The notes under the pieces: generated by a model
The model's input: the letters and a program-made list of their open reading frames with translations, nothing else
Databases searched by the model: none
Told to the model about the DNA's origin: nothing
Assembly: GCA_963841965.1 (NCBI GenBank)
Contig: CAWJES010000010.1
Coordinates: 186,001-250,000, forward strand
Direction of reading: 5' to 3'
Length of the DNA stretch: 64,000 nucleotides
Source: Palsa-459 sp963841965
GTDB taxonomy: Bacteria; Actinomycetota; Acidimicrobiia; Acidimicrobiales; RAAP-2
Shown here: piece after piece, positions 45,199 to 55,898 of the stretch
Layout: each line of letters begins with the position of its first letter
Numbering within the stretch: the stretch's first letter is position 1
Made by a program: the position numbers and the translations under genes

Positions 45199-45474
45199 TC
45201 AGCTGGCTGCGGAGCGGCGCTCGATCGCGCGCGCTCGACGGACGCGGCGCCGTTCGCGCTCGCTCATCCCGCCCCAGATGCCGAACTTCTCACCGTTCTC
45301 GAGGGCGTACTCGAGGCAGTCGCTCTGCACGACGCACCCCCGGCAGACCTCCTTGGCCTCCCGGGTGGACGCCCCGCGCTCCGGAAAGAACAGGTCGGGG
45401 TCGACGCCCATGCAGTTGGCGCGTGCCTGCCAACCTCGCTCCTCTAGCCCCCCAAGCATCGGCACGATCTCCAT
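45199..45474 (-). CDS. WhiB-family regulator, WhiB2/WhmD-like
   Basis: 91 residues from ATG 45474 (GGGGAGG site). Cysteines at 21, 44, 47 and 53, GIWGG at 65-69. The sequence WQARANCMGVDPDLFFPERGA is typical of the WhiB2 (WhmD) group, which controls cell division and septation genes together with WhiA. A leader of about 100 bases with lower GC lies upstream. Confidence 0.9.
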   Translation of the reverse strand: MEIVPMLGGLEERGWQARANCMGVDPDLFFPERGASTREAKEVCRGCVVQSDCLEYALENGEKFGIWGGMSERERRRVRRARAIERRSAAS

Positions 45475-45579
45475 GTGACCTCCCCGGGCACCACGGTCTC
45501 GTGGCACCGCTGTAGTTACACGGGTGTCATCTTGGGCGATTTTGCCGGGAATTGCAAGAAGAATTTGATTTCGCGCCGA

Positions 45580-47586
45580 TCAGCCGGTCGGACGGAGCCT
45601 CCGTCGGTGCTTCAGGAAGTCCGTGAGGACGTAGCCGCCGAGCTCGTCGTTCGACGGGTAGAACGTCCGTCCGCCGTTCACCTGGGCGATCTGCTCGACG
45701 AACGGGAACTGCGTGCGCTCCAGGTCGAGGGCGAAGGTGTTGATGGTGATGCCGGCTCTCGTGCACCGCACGACCTCTGCCATCGTCCGGCGAAGCGTCT
45801 CGTTGGTCGGCGGGTAGTGGAAGTGCGGCTCGCCGATGTCATCGAGGTGTGCGGTCGGCTCGCCGTCGGTGACGACGAGGATCTGGCGGGTGCCGTGCTC
45901 CCTCGACAGCATCTTGCGGGAGAGGGCCAGCGCGTGCTGGAGGTTGGTGCCGTAGATGTAGTCCCACATCACTGTCGGGAGCTCCTCGACCTTCACCTCC
46001 CGCGCGATCTCGGAGAAGACGACGACGCCGAGGTAGTCGCGAGGGAACTTCGTGCGGATCAAGGTGGTCAGGGCGATGGCCATCTTCTTCGCCGGCACGA
46101 AGTTGTCCCGCATCGGCATCGACATCGACAGGTCGATGGCGAGGACGGTGGCGGATCGCACGAGCGCCTCGTGCTCGACGATCTCGAAATCCTGCGGCTC
46201 GAGGCGGACGGGGAGTCCCCCGCCACCGCGGGCGACGGCGTTGTGCACCGTTCGCGAGAGGTGCAGGTGGAAGGGGTCGCCCGACTCCCAGGGCCTCGAC
46301 ACCTCCTCGCGGTCGTGCCCGAAGCCGGTCTTCGGTCGCGGCGTGGTCACCGAGCGCGCCGTTTCGCAGGCGGTCGAACAGGTCGGAGAGCGCACGCGCG
46401 CCGAGGCGGCGCACCCCGTGCGCCGTCAGCTCCATCTGCCGCCGCGGCGCTCGATGAGCCCAGCGTCGGACAGCTCCTGGACGAGCCGACCCAGCCGGTC
46501 GAGGTGCCGTGCGGCATCCTCGCCGAGGTTTCGCTTCACGGCCTCGATGTCGATCTCGGGGAGCACGGCGGCGGGGTTCTCCGAGCCGAGCAGCTCCTCG
46601 AGCCGCTCGAGCTCGCCGAGCTGCTGGGCCGTGTCGGCCGTCTCGTTGAGCGACAGGGGCCGGTCGCCCTCGAACTGGTAGCCGCCCGAGCCGTCGAACT
46701 CGGGGAACGCGCGCGCGAGGTTGGAGACGAGGCGGCTCATCGAGAAGTTGAGGTCGAGGTCCTCGAACAGGGACTGGCTCGAGCCGCTCGAGCTCGGCGC
46801 GCTGCTCCGGGCGAGAGCGAGTCGAACATCGCGCGCGCCGCGGCCAACCGCCGCGCGAGGTTCTCCAGCAGCTCGTCGAGGGTGTCGGCGGGGCCGAACA
46901 GGTCGCCGTATGCGGCCATGAACTCCTCGAACGTCGGGTCGAGGTCCTCGCCGCGCTCGCGCTGCTCGAGCATGCGGCTGAGCGCGTCCATCCCCTCGCG
47001 CAGCCGCGGCGCAGCTGCTCGGGATCGGGCTCGGCCAGCGCGCCGCGCATCGCCTCGAAGTACGAGCCCAGCAGCTGCTCGCGCAGCTCGGCGAGCAGCT
47101 GCTCGAGCTGCTCGCGCGCCTCGCTCGAGATGAACTCGTAGTGCGCATCGCATCGATCCGGTCGGCGAACCGGTCGGGCAGCAGGTCGAGCGCGACGGAG
47201 CGCTCGGCGACGGCGTCGTCGGTGACCTCGGTTCGCCGCTCGTCGCCCGACGAGGCCGCCTCGCGCGAGAGGTCCTCGAGCGCCTGGCGCTCGGTCGCCT
47301 CGATCGCGTCGAGCCGGTCCTTGAACTCGGCGAACTGCCCGTCGGGGTCGCCGCGCTCGAGCAGCTCCTGGCGCCGTTGGCGTGCGCGCTCGATGAGGTC
47401 GCGCAGCCCCTCGAGTCCTGTCCGTCCGGCGTCCGCAGGCCCTGGCGCAGCAACCGATTGAGCGCGTCGGACGAGGTCGCCGCTCTCCAGCAGGTCGTCG
47501 GTGAGCGCGTCGAGCAGCGCCTCGGCATCGAGGTCATCGTCATCGCCGGTGCCGTCGAACCGCCGGTAGCCGTAGCGGGCGCTCAT
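45580..47586 (-). CDS. VWA-domain protein, partner of MoxR ATPase (several frameshifts)
   Basis: ATG 47586 lies one base after the MoxR stop. About 665 residues after correction, matching Rv0959 (672). The C-terminal third is an intact von Willebrand A domain with the MIDAS motif DLSMS and later TDGEP. The N-terminal two thirds are helical (LRDLIERARQRRQELLERGD) and appear in alternating frames, with shifts near 47475, 47415, 47148, 46980, 46800, 46436 and 46340. MoxR-VWA pairs act as chaperone-like complexes for metal or cofactor insertion. The target is unknown. Confidence 0.78.
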
Positions 47587-47587
47587 C

Positions 47588-49029
47588 TCAGCGGCGGCGC
47601 TGGCGGTAGAGGGCGCGCGGGCCCGAGGCGTCCTTGCTCAGCCGCTTCGTCAGGTGCAGGCCCTCGAGGAGGAACTCCAGCGCAGCGGCCATCTCCTCGT
47701 CCCCGGCCTGCTCGCCGGCGATCCTGCGCGTCGCGGGCTCGAGCGCCGGCAGCGCTTCGAGCACCTCGAGGTAGTCGCCTGCCGCGAGGTCGTCGCCGAC
47801 GTGGACCACGACCTCGTCGTCGAAGGTCGCAACGATCTCCTGCGGCGTCCTCGAGGACGATCTGGTCGCGGAAGGTGAGCAGCACGGCGGCAGCGACCAG
47901 CTGCGCGACGACCTCCTCCTCGCGGCCCTCCTCCATGGCCTCGATCTCGATCTTGCCCTGCGTCGAGGGCACGACGGCGGCGAGGTCGCTCACGCGGGGC
48001 ACGACCGCGGTCGCGCCGGTGCGCAGCGTGCGGCGCAGCGCGTTCGCCACCACGCTCTCGTAGTTCGCGATCGTGAGGCGCACCGAGACGCCGCTGCGCT
48101 GGTTCACGAGCGGGCTGCGCCGCGCGAGCTGGGAGATCTCGACGATCGCGCGCTCGATGAACCAGGGCACGATGATCGGGACTGCCGACGGCGGGAGGGA
48201 CGCCTCGGACCGCGCGATCTCGAGCTCGGTCTCGAGATCCCTCGGGTAGTGGGTCCTGATCTGTGCGCCGAACCTGTCCTTCAGCGGCGTGATGATTCGG
48301 CCCCGGTTCGTGTAGTCCTCCGGGTTCGCGGTCGCCACCAGCACGAGGTCGAGCGGCAGGCGGATCCGGTGCCCGCGGATCTGGATGTCCCGCTCCTCGA
48401 GGACGTTCAGCAGGCCGACCTGGATCCGCTCGGCGAGGTCGGGCAGCTCGTTGATCGCGAAGATGCCGCGGTTGACCCTCGGGACGAGGCCGTAGGAGAG
48501 GGCGAGCTCGTCGGTGAGGTAGCGGCCCTCGGCGATCTTGATCGGGTCAACCTCGCCGATGAGGTCGGCGATCGTCGTGTCGGGCGTCGCCAGCTTCTCG
48601 CCGTAGCGCTCGGACCGGTGCACCCAGGCGATCGGCGTCTCGTCGCCGAGCTCGGCGACGAGCTCGATGGCGCGGCGCGAGATCGGCGCGTACGGGTCGT
48701 CGTTGATCTCGCTGCCCGCCACGATCGGGAGCCACTCGTCGAGGAGCTCGCACCATCGAGCGGATGATCCGCGTCTTGGCCTGGCCTCGCTCGCCGAGGA
48801 GGATCACGTCGTGTCCCGCGAGGATCGCGTTCTCCAGCTGCGGGATGACCGTGTCCTCGTAGCCGAGGATCCCCGCAGACAGGGGCTCGTCGGCTGCGAT
48901 GCTCGTCTCGAGGTTCTCACGGATCTCCTGGGCCACGGGCCTCGAGACGTAGCCGGACTCTCGCAGTGACCCCGAGGGTCACCGGGAGGTCCTTCGGAGG
49001 GACGGCGTGGCGGTGCTGCGGTCGCTCAT
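47588..49029 (-). CDS. MoxR/magnesium-chelatase-like AAA+ ATPase (several frameshifts)
   Basis: ATG 49029 lies 6 bases after a TACGAT hexamer. Walker A GERGQAKT, Walker B with FAINELPDL, and NPEDYTNRGRIITPLKDRFGAQI (sensor region). The frame shifts near 48995, 48975, 48752 and 47845; corrected length is about 480 residues, like Rv0958. The last part, VHVGDDLAAGDYLEVL to the stop at 47588, is intact. It should remodel the VWA partner's substrate using ATP. Divergent from the sdh operon. Confidence 0.78.
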
Positions 49030-49035
49030 GACGTG

Positions 49036-49041
49036 ATCGTA
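49036..49041 (-). promoter_or_regulatory. -10 element (TACGAT) of the MoxR-VWA operon
   Basis: Minus strand, 6 bases before ATG 49029. Confidence 0.5.
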
Positions 49042-49161
49042 GGGCGAGGCGTGCCCGCGCTGGACCGGGCGGCCGCAGCCGTCCAGGGGGTCCTGCGGCG
49101 CTGCGTAGGATGGACGCCGGCCCGGTTAACCCGGACTTCGCAGATCGGAAGGAGGAACGGT

Positions 49162-49981
49162 GTGACCGCGGTCCAAGGCTCGACACCAGTTGCCCTCGGT
49201 GGGCGCCGTGGCGGCCCAGATGTGATGACGCTGCGCCAGGATCGCTGGTGGCTGCAGCCGCTCATCATCTTCTCGGTCCTGTTCAGCTTCGTCGTCTACG
49301 TGACGTGGGCGGCCTTCCAGAACAAGAACTACTACGTCGGATCCGCGATGCACCGGGACCTGCTGCAGCCCCCTGTACTCCCCGTGCATCGCCGCCTCGT
49401 GCGTGCCCGGAGCCTCGCACCACGTCCAGCTGAGCTGGTGGGACTACTCGCCCGCCCTGCTGATCCTCTTCATCCCCGGTGGCTTCCGGCTCACCTGCTA
49501 CTACTACCGCCGCAGCTACTACCGGGCCTTCTGGTGGTCACCGCCCGCCTGCGGGGTGCAGGACGCGCATGCCAAGTACACGGGGGAGACCAAGGTCCCC
49601 CTGATCTTCCAGAACGCCCACCGCTACTTCTTCTACCTCGCCTTCCTCGTCAACCTGGTGCTCACCTACGACGCGATCCTGGCGTTCTCGATGCCCGGTG
49701 CGGGTGGCATCGGTGTCTCGGTGGGCACGATCGTGCTCGTCGTCAACGCGCTGCTGCTGTGGTCGTACACGCTCAGCTGCCACGCCTGCCGGCACCTGTG
49801 CGGCGGGCAGGTCAAGAGCTTCTCCAAGCACCCTCTGCGCCACAAGTTCTGGAAGGCGGTTACGCCCCTCAACGCCCGGCACATGCAGATCGCCTGGGTC
49901 AGCCTGATCTTCGTGGCACTCACCGATGTCTACGTCCGGCTGGTCGCCAGCGGCGCGATCACCGACTACAAGCTCTTCTAG
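49162..49981 (+). CDS. Succinate dehydrogenase membrane anchor, Sdh1 type (one frameshift)
   Basis: GTG 49162 with a GGAGG site. About 272 residues after removing one extra base near 49366, matching Rv0249c (273). Five to six membrane helices. Histidines in SHHVQLSWWDYSPALL, NAHRYFFYLAF and the SCHACRHLCGG segment could ligate heme or quinone-site groups. It anchors the SdhA-SdhB catalytic pair and passes electrons to quinone. A TAGGAT hexamer at 49106-49111 may be the -10, giving a leader of about 45 bases. Confidence 0.82.
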
Positions 49982-49990
49982 GAGGCGGAC

Positions 49991-51812
49991 GTGGCACACC
50001 ACGAGATCGAGAACCACGACTACGACGTGCTCATCATCGGGGCAGGGGGCGCGGGCCTGCGGGCCGCGGTCGAGGCCAAGCGCCGCGGGCTGCGCGTCGC
50101 GATCCTGACGAAGTCCCTCCTCGGCAAGGCGCACACCGTCATGGCGGAGGGCGGGGTCGCCGCGGCCATGGGCAACGTGTACTCCGAGGACAACTGGAAG
50201 GTCCACTTCCGCGACACCATGCGCGGGGGAAAGATGCTGAACAACTACCGCATGGCGGAGCTCCACGCCCAGGAGTCCCCGGACCGGGTCCACGAGCTCG
50301 AGAGCTGGGGCGCCCTGTTCGACCGCACCCCGGACGGCAAGATCCTCCAGCGCGACTTCGGCGGCCACCGGTACGCGCGGCTCGCCCACGTCGGCGACCG
50401 CACGGGGCTCGAACTCATCCGCACCCTGCAGCAGAAGGTCGTCTCCATGGACACCGACGTCTTCATGGAGTGCAAGGTGCTGCGCCTGCTGACCGCTGCC
50501 GACGGCAACATCGCCGGCGCCATCGCCTACCGGCGCCCGACCGGTGAGTTCCTGAGCTTCACGGCGACCGCCGTGGTGCTCGCGACCGGCGGGGTCGGCA
50601 AGTCCTGGAAGTACACCTCCAACTCATGGGAGGGGACCGGCGACGGGCACGCCCTGGCGCTCTGGGCCGGCGCCGAGCTGATCGACATGGAGTGCATCCA
50701 GTTCCACCCGACCGGGATGGTCTGGCCCCTCAGCGTGCGGGGCCTGCTCGTCACCGAGGGCGTCCGCGGCGACGGCGGGGTGCTGCGCAACTCCGAGGGC
50801 GAGCGGTTCATGTTCAACTACGTCGCGGACATGTTCCGCGCCGAGACCGCAGAGACCGAGGCCGAGGGCGACCGCTGGTACGACGATCACTCGGCGGGCC
50901 GGCGCCCGCCCGAGCTGCTGCCCCGCGACGAGGTGGCGCGCGCCATCAACGCCGAGGTCAAGGCCGGCCGCGGCAGCCCGCACGGCGGTGTCTTCCTCGA
51001 CATCGCGTCACGGCGCACCCCCGAGTTCATCCGCCGCCGCCTGCCGTCGATGTACCACCAGTTCATGGAGCTGGCGGGCGTCGACATCACGACCACGCCG
51101 ATGGAGATCGGACCGACCTGCCACTACATCATGGGCGGCGTCAGGGTCGACGCCGACACCGCCGCGACCGCGGTTCCGGGGCTCTTCGCCGCCGGTGAGG
51201 TCGCGGGCGGCATGCACGGCGCGAACCGCCTTGGCGGCAACTCGCTCTCCGACCTGCTGGTCTTCGGCCGCCGGGCCGGCCTCGGCGCCTCGGACTACAT
51301 CGAGGGTGGCGCGAGGAGCGGGGCGCTTGGACGCAGCGATCGTCGACGCGACGATCGACGAGGCGCTCGCGCCCTTCGACCGCGAGGAAGGCGAGAACCC
51401 CTACGACATCCAGCGGGACCTCCAGGAGATGATGCAGGCAAACGTGGGCATCATCCGTACCGGGAGCGAGCTCGAGTTCGCGCGAACCGCGCTCGAGGAG
51501 TTCACCGAGCGCGTTGCGAACATCTCGGTCAAGGGCGGGCTCGCCTACAACCCCGGCTGGAACCTGGCCACGGACCTGCCGAGCATGATCACGGTCTCCA
51601 AGTGCACGACGCTCGGGGCGACCAACCGCAAGGAGAGCCGCGGCGGGCACACGCGCGACGACTTCCCTGGACCCGATGCGGAGATGGGCAAAGTCAACTT
51701 CGTGCTGTCCCAGCCCAGCGGCGGCGGGTATGAGTCCGAGGTCAAGGCGGTCCCCGAGCCGATCCTTGAGATGCCGGCAGATCTGCGCGCACTGCTCGAG
51801 GAGGCGAAGTAA
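49991..51812 (+). CDS. sdhA: Succinate dehydrogenase flavoprotein subunit (one frameshift)
   Basis: GTG 49991, 9 bases after the anchor's stop, GGAGG site. About 606 residues after removing one extra T near 51319. FAD-binding VLIIGAGGAGLRAAVEA, the FAD-attachment region KAHTVMAEGGVAAAMG, substrate-site HPTGM and RRTPEFIRRR. The second frame continues LDAAIVDATIDEALAPFD to the stop. It oxidises succinate to fumarate. The stop overlaps the sdhB start (TAATG). Confidence 0.9.
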
Positions 51813-52591
51813 TGCCCGACATCACGATGAGGGTCTGGCGCGGCGACGCGAGCGGCGGCTCGTTCGTCGACTACGAGCTCGAGAAGGTCGAGGGCGAGGT
51901 CGTCCTCGATGTCATCCACCGCATCCAGGCGACCCAGGCGCCAGATCTCGCCTGCCGCTGGAACTGCAAGGCGGGCAAGTGCGGCAGCTGCTCAGCGGAG
52001 ATCAACGGAAAGCCCCGCCTCATGTGCATGACGCGGATCGACGAGCTGCCCGAGGGCACCGTCACCGTCACGCCGATGAAGACCTTCCCCATCATCCGCG
52101 ACCTCGTCACGGACGTCTCGTTCAACTTCGAGATGGCCAAGCGGGTCCCCGCGTTCAACCCGGTTCCCGAGCCCGAGGGCGGATATCGGATGCAGCAGAT
52201 CGACGTCGAGCGGGGTCAGGAGTTCCGCAAGTGCATCGAGTGCTTCCTGTGCCAGAACGTCTGCCACGTGATCCGCGACCACGAGGACAACAAGGAGCAC
52301 TACGCGGGACCGAGGTTCTTCATTCGCTACGCGGAGCTCGAGATGCACCCCCTCGACACCAACGACCGGCGCGAGCTCGTCCGCGAGCGCGCGGGGCTGG
52401 GCCTCTGCAACATCACCAAGTGCTGCACCGAGGTGTGCCCGGAGCACATCCACATCACAGACAACGCGATCATCCCGCTCAAGGAGCGGGTCGTCGACTC
52501 GGACTACGACCCGGTCGCGTGGCTGGGGCGGAAGATCCTGCGACGCACCAAGCGTTCCGCTGCCGACGCGTCCGTCCAGCCGGCCCCCTAG
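51812..52591 (+). CDS. sdhB: Succinate dehydrogenase iron-sulfur subunit
   Basis: 259 residues, intact. The [2Fe-2S] ligands are Cys52, Cys57, Cys60 and Cys72 (NCKAGKCGSC then LMCM). The [4Fe-4S]/[3Fe-4S] ligands lie in CIECFLCQNVC and CNITKCCTEVCP. It carries electrons from SdhA to the membrane anchor. Length and motifs match Rv0247c (248). Confidence 0.93.
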   Translation: MPDITMRVWRGDASGGSFVDYELEKVEGEVVLDVIHRIQATQAPDLACRWNCKAGKCGSCSAEINGKPRLMCMTRIDELPEGTVTVTPMKTFPIIRDLVTDVSFNFEMAKRVPAFNPVPEPEGGYRMQQIDVERGQEFRKCIECFLCQNVCHVIRDHEDNKEHYAGPRFFIRYAELEMHPLDTNDRRELVRERAGLGLCNITKCCTEVCPEHIHITDNAIIPLKERVVDSDYDPVAWLGRKILRRTKRSAADASVQPAP

Positions 52592-52974
52592 TGCCCGGGG
52601 CGGCATTTCTCACTGACGAGTGGATCCAGGAGTGCAACGAGGCGCTCGCAACGCTTCCCCGCAGCACCACGCCGGATGTCGCAGCACGTCCGATGGCCGT
52701 CACGGAGTCTGTGACCGGCGTTCCGGCAGGGACCCACGGGACGATCACGCTCCTGGCGGATGCCTCCGGCGTCCGGATGGTCGCCGGCGAGGAGCCTGGT
52801 GCCTCGGCGTGGTTCACGCTCGCCTATGACGATGCGGAGGCGATGCATGCGGGGCTCTTGGACCCCGCGACGGCCCTCACCGAGGGACGCATCCGCGTAC
52901 GCGGGGACCTCCAGGCGCTCGTGAGCGCCGTCGGGATGCTTGCCGCCGCCCACGAACAGCTTCGCGCTCGGTAG
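52591..52974 (+). CDS. SCP2 sterol-binding domain protein
   Basis: 127 residues from a GTG that shares its first base with the sdhB stop (TAGTG). FLTDEWIQECNEAL at the start, and the SCP2-like core GTITLLADASGVRM, AWFTLAYDDAEAMHAG and GRIRVRGDLQAL. SCP2 domains bind lipids or sterols. Coupling to sdhB suggests co-expression, but no mechanistic link is known to me. Confidence 0.78.
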   Translation: MPGAAFLTDEWIQECNEALATLPRSTTPDVAARPMAVTESVTGVPAGTHGTITLLADASGVRMVAGEEPGASAWFTLAYDDAEAMHAGLLDPATALTEGRIRVRGDLQALVSAVGMLAAAHEQLRAR

Positions 52975-53026
52975 CCCCCCACCTGCCGCACCGACCCCCA
53001 TCGGCGGATCCCTGCGGGGTCCCGGA

Positions 53027-54667
53027 TCAGCCGACAGGATTGCGCAGCAGCGGCACGTTGCGCTTGGCGTCGCGCTGCGCGTCGAGGACCGACTGCATCG
53101 CGGCGAGCGCCCCGGGGGCGTCGCCCGCGCGGTTGTGCCGCTCCTCGGGGTCGGCCGACAGGTTGTGCATCTCGTAGACCGGCTCCGCCGGGGGCGCGAG
53201 GAACGGGTTCTTCGCGAACCCCTTGTCCTCGTACCAGTCGTCGAGGCGCTCGTAGTAGTAGTTGAGCTTCCACAGCTCACCGGCGCCATCGACGCCCGTG
53301 TCGAGGGTGGCGATGACCGACTCGACGTTCGACGGTGGCTTCACCGCCTCGAACGGCTTCCCGTTGATGATGTTGGTCTTGGTCAGGCCATCCGAGACGT
53401 TGTCCTCGGTCATGAAGTAGATCGGCGTCTCCACGGAAACAGCCGTGGCCGTCCCGCTGACGACGCCGCTCAGGTCCCGACCGGGCAACGGCTGCGCCTC
53501 GTCGTGGTGGAGCGCCACGCCGGCAGCTGCCTGCTCGATGTCGATGCCTGCGAGCCCGAGCAGGGTCGGGATCAGGTCGACGTGGCTCGTCGGGATCGAG
53601 ATCCCGCCGTCGACGCGCGAGACACCGGGACCAGAGATGAGCAGTGGCACCCGCGTTGCCTCGTCGTAGGCGTTGAACCACTTCTGGATGAGGCCGCCGT
53701 GCGCGCCGAGCAGGTCGCCGTGGTCGGAGGTGAAGACCACGATCGTCTCGTCGTACATGCCCGATATCCGCAGTGCCTCCAGGATGCGGCCGATCGACTC
53801 GTCGACGGCCTTGTGCAGGTAGTAGTAGAGCCGGCGGTAGGCGAGGTCGGTCTCGGTCTCGAAGATCATCTGCGGCCAGACGGCCTTGAACTGCTCCTGG
53901 CATGCCGGCCGGCCCTGGAAGGAGTCCCCCTGGGAGGGAGCCTCGGGGATGTCGGGCACCGAGTCGTCCGGTGGCCCGAAGCCGAGGAGCTGCTCCCAGC
54001 CGAAGCCCGAGAACGCGATGTCGTGCGGGTTGACGAACGACGCCACCGCCAGCCACGGTCCCTCGTTGCGTGCCGCAGCGAGCTCGTCGAACAGCTCGAC
54101 GACCTGCTCGGCGAAGACACCGTCGCGGACCATGCCGCAGTCGGACTTCGCCGCGCCGTGCGGCTCGCGCCCGATCCACCCCGAGAACCCGAACGGGTCG
54201 AGCCGGTCCGCCTTCCGGTACGCCGCGACCGCCTCGGGGATCAGGTTGCCCGCATCGTCCGAGGCCTTCAGCCCCTCGTGGGTCCCCGGGATAAGGAGGT
54301 CGGCGTGCGACACGTGCCACTTGCCGCGGTAGTGGGTCTTGTACCCGCCGGCGCGGAACCAGTCGCCGAGCGTCGGCACCGAGTTCGGGTCGAGCCAGCC
54401 CATCGCCGGATCGGAGGCCTGCTTCGCGGTCCCGTCGGTTGACTTGACCCCGTGCAGCGACGGGTACTGCCCGGTGAACAGCGTTGCCCTGCTCGGGGTG
54501 CAGGCCGTCGACCCGGCGTAGTGCCGATGGAACTCGAGGCCGCTCGCGCGGATCGATTCGCGGGCGGTGAGGTGGTTCGCACGGAACGACGTGACGGCAT
54601 CCACCTCGTAGGGCGGCGGGTACCGCTCCTCGTCCGTCATGATCAGCAGGATGTTGGGCTTGGTCAT
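53027..54667 (-). CDS. Sulfatase (formylglycine type)
   Basis: 546 residues from ATG 54667. PNILLIMTDEERYPP gives the metal-binding acids; CTPSR at 56-60 is the motif whose cysteine is converted to formylglycine; VFTSDHGDLLGAHG supplies further metal ligands, and GKWHVSH the conserved Lys/His. No signal peptide is visible, so it is probably cytoplasmic. It hydrolyses a sulfate (or phosphonate) ester; substrate unknown. No maturation enzyme (FGE) is nearby. TACCGT ends 6 bases before the ATG. Confidence 0.9.
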   Translation of the reverse strand: MTKPNILLIMTDEERYPPPYEVDAVTSFRANHLTARESIRASGLEFHRHYAGSTACTPSRATLFTGQYPSLHGVKSTDGTAKQASDPAMGWLDPNSVPTLGDWFRAGGYKTHYRGKWHVSHADLLIPGTHEGLKASDDAGNLIPEAVAAYRKADRLDPFGFSGWIGREPHGAAKSDCGMVRDGVFAEQVVELFDELAAARNEGPWLAVASFVNPHDIAFSGFGWEQLLGFGPPDDSVPDIPEAPSQGDSFQGRPACQEQFKAVWPQMIFETETDLAYRRLYYYLHKAVDESIGRILEALRISGMYDETIVVFTSDHGDLLGAHGGLIQKWFNAYDEATRVPLLISGPGVSRVDGGISIPTSHVDLIPTLLGLAGIDIEQAAAGVALHHDEAQPLPGRDLSGVVSGTATAVSVETPIYFMTEDNVSDGLTKTNIINGKPFEAVKPPSNVESVIATLDTGVDGAGELWKLNYYYERLDDWYEDKGFAKNPFLAPPAEPVYEMHNLSADPEERHNRAGDAPGALAAMQSVLDAQRDAKRNVPLLRNPVG

Positions 54668-54673
54668 GCCAGC

Positions 54674-54679
54674 ACGGTA
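54674..54679 (-). promoter_or_regulatory. -10 element (TACCGT) of the sulfatase gene
   Basis: Minus strand, 6 bases before ATG 54667. Confidence 0.55.
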
Positions 54680-54737
54680 GGCGTTCCGCACGCGTGCCGC
54701 TACGGCCGACTGCGGCTCAGCCGACGTTCGCAGCCGC

Positions 54738-55337
54738 TCAGACCGGTGGCTGCGGGTCGTACTGGATCCCGCGGCGGACGGCGCGAGCCCGATCCGTCGA
54801 CGCGAGTCGGTCGACGAGGTGCAGTGCCATGTCGATCCCCGCGCTCACCCCTGCGGACGTGACCAGATCGCCGTCATCCACGTAGCGGTCGTCGCGCCGC
54901 ACCTCGATCGTGGGGTCGAGCTCCGCGAGGTAGTCAAGCGAGGCCCAGTGGGTGGTCGCGGGCCGGCCGGCAAGCAGCCCCGCAGCCGCGTACACCAGCG
55001 ATCCGGTGCAGACGCTCGTCATGAGCGGCACGGTCGTGCGCTGCGAGCGCACCCAGGCCACGTGCTCGGGATCTGCCAGCAGGGGCCGGGTGCCGATGCC
55101 GCCGGGATGGATCAGCACGTCCAGCGGCGGGACGTCGCGCATGGAATGACGGGCGCCGATCACCAGCCCCTTGGCCGCCGTGACGGGCCCACCGTCGGGA
55201 GAGAGCGTGGTGACCTCGAATCCGTCGGCAGGGAAGGTGCGGGTCCAGAAGGCGAGGACCTCCCACGGACCCACCGCGTCGAGCTCCTCCACATCGTCGA
55301 AGAGCAGGATCCCGATGTGCCTGGTGCCGTCGGCCAT
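54738..55337 (-). CDS. DJ-1/PfpI family protein
   Basis: 199 residues. GILLFDDVEELDAVGPWEVL at the start, nucleophile Cys in SVCTGSLVYAAAG, and LVTSAGVSAGIDMALHLV near the end, as in the glutamine-amidotransferase-like PfpI group linked to AraC regulators and isonitrile hydratases. No helix-turn-helix is attached. The biochemical role is open. Confidence 0.87.
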   Translation of the reverse strand: MADGTRHIGILLFDDVEELDAVGPWEVLAFWTRTFPADGFEVTTLSPDGGPVTAAKGLVIGARHSMRDVPPLDVLIHPGGIGTRPLLADPEHVAWVRSQRTTVPLMTSVCTGSLVYAAAGLLAGRPATTHWASLDYLAELDPTIEVRRDDRYVDDGDLVTSAGVSAGIDMALHLVDRLASTDRARAVRRGIQYDPQPPV

Positions 55338-55401
55338 CCGACAGCCTGTCAGCCGGCACTCAGGTTCCGCAATCCCCTCGCCAGACCGGACGCGACGGGG
55401 A

Positions 55402-55407
55402 TAGGGT
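55402..55407 (+). promoter_or_regulatory. -10 element (TAGGGT)
   Basis: 6 bases before GTG 55414. Confidence 0.45.
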
Positions 55408-55413
55408 TCGGAT

Positions 55414-55620
55414 GTGGACCGGGGCTACCCGAAGACCGCTGCGGAGGGAGCCAGGCGCGCCCTCGAAGCGTGGCTGGAAGTCCTGCGCGACGGCGTCCTG
55501 ATCAAGGTTCACGGACTCTCAGACGCGCACGCGGACCGCTCGCTCGTGGATACTGCGACAGGCCCGGTGCGGCACCTCGGCCTGCGCAGCGCACAGATCG
55601 ATGGAAGTACCGGCACATAG
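55414..55620 (+). pseudogene. Truncated DinB/DUF664-like protein
   Basis: 68 codons. ARRALEAWLEVLRDGVLIKVHGLSDAHADRSLV resembles the first helix of DUF664/DinB-superfamily proteins (usually 160-180 residues with three zinc-binding histidines). After about residue 45 the sequence loses similarity and stops; no remaining DinB sequence follows. It is probably a remnant, though its leaderless promoter appears intact. Confidence 0.5.
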
Positions 55621-55631
55621 AAGGAGACCAG

Positions 55632-55838
55632 ATGACCATGACGACGATCGACGACCACTTCTTCCTGAAGTACCGCGAGCTGCTCGATGCGGAGGATCAG
55701 GCCTTCGACGAGCTTGAGCACGCGAGCGAGGATGGCAATGGTCCGAGATTCGACGAGGAGGTCGCACTGTGGATCGCTGCGCTTCGTGCCAAGCTCCGCT
55801 TCCTCGAGCGCTCCGGCGTCGCGGTCGAACTCGCCTGA
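55632..55838 (+). CDS. Small acidic helical protein, unknown
   Basis: 68 residues. An AAGGAG site lies 5 bases before the ATG, 11 bases after the remnant's stop. Predicted helical and acidic (FFLKYRELLDAEDQAFDELEHA, then WIAALRAKLRFLERSG). No family recognised. Confidence 0.5.
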   Translation: MTMTTIDDHFFLKYRELLDAEDQAFDELEHASEDGNGPRFDEEVALWIAALRAKLRFLERSGVAVELA

Positions 55839-55886
55839 TCCGGTCATAGCCCCGGCCGACTGGCTGGGTCCGCGCCGTCACGTTGG

Positions 55887-55892
55887 TAGCGT
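55887..55892 (+). promoter_or_regulatory. -10 element (TAGCGT) of the phosphorylase gene
   Basis: 6 bases before GTG 55899. Confidence 0.5.
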
Positions 55893-55898
55893 TCGCCG

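Noticed and set aside
52940..54442. 500-codon plus-strand ORF opposite the sulfatase
   Set aside because: Antisense shadow; the sulfatase on the other strand has all catalytic motifs.
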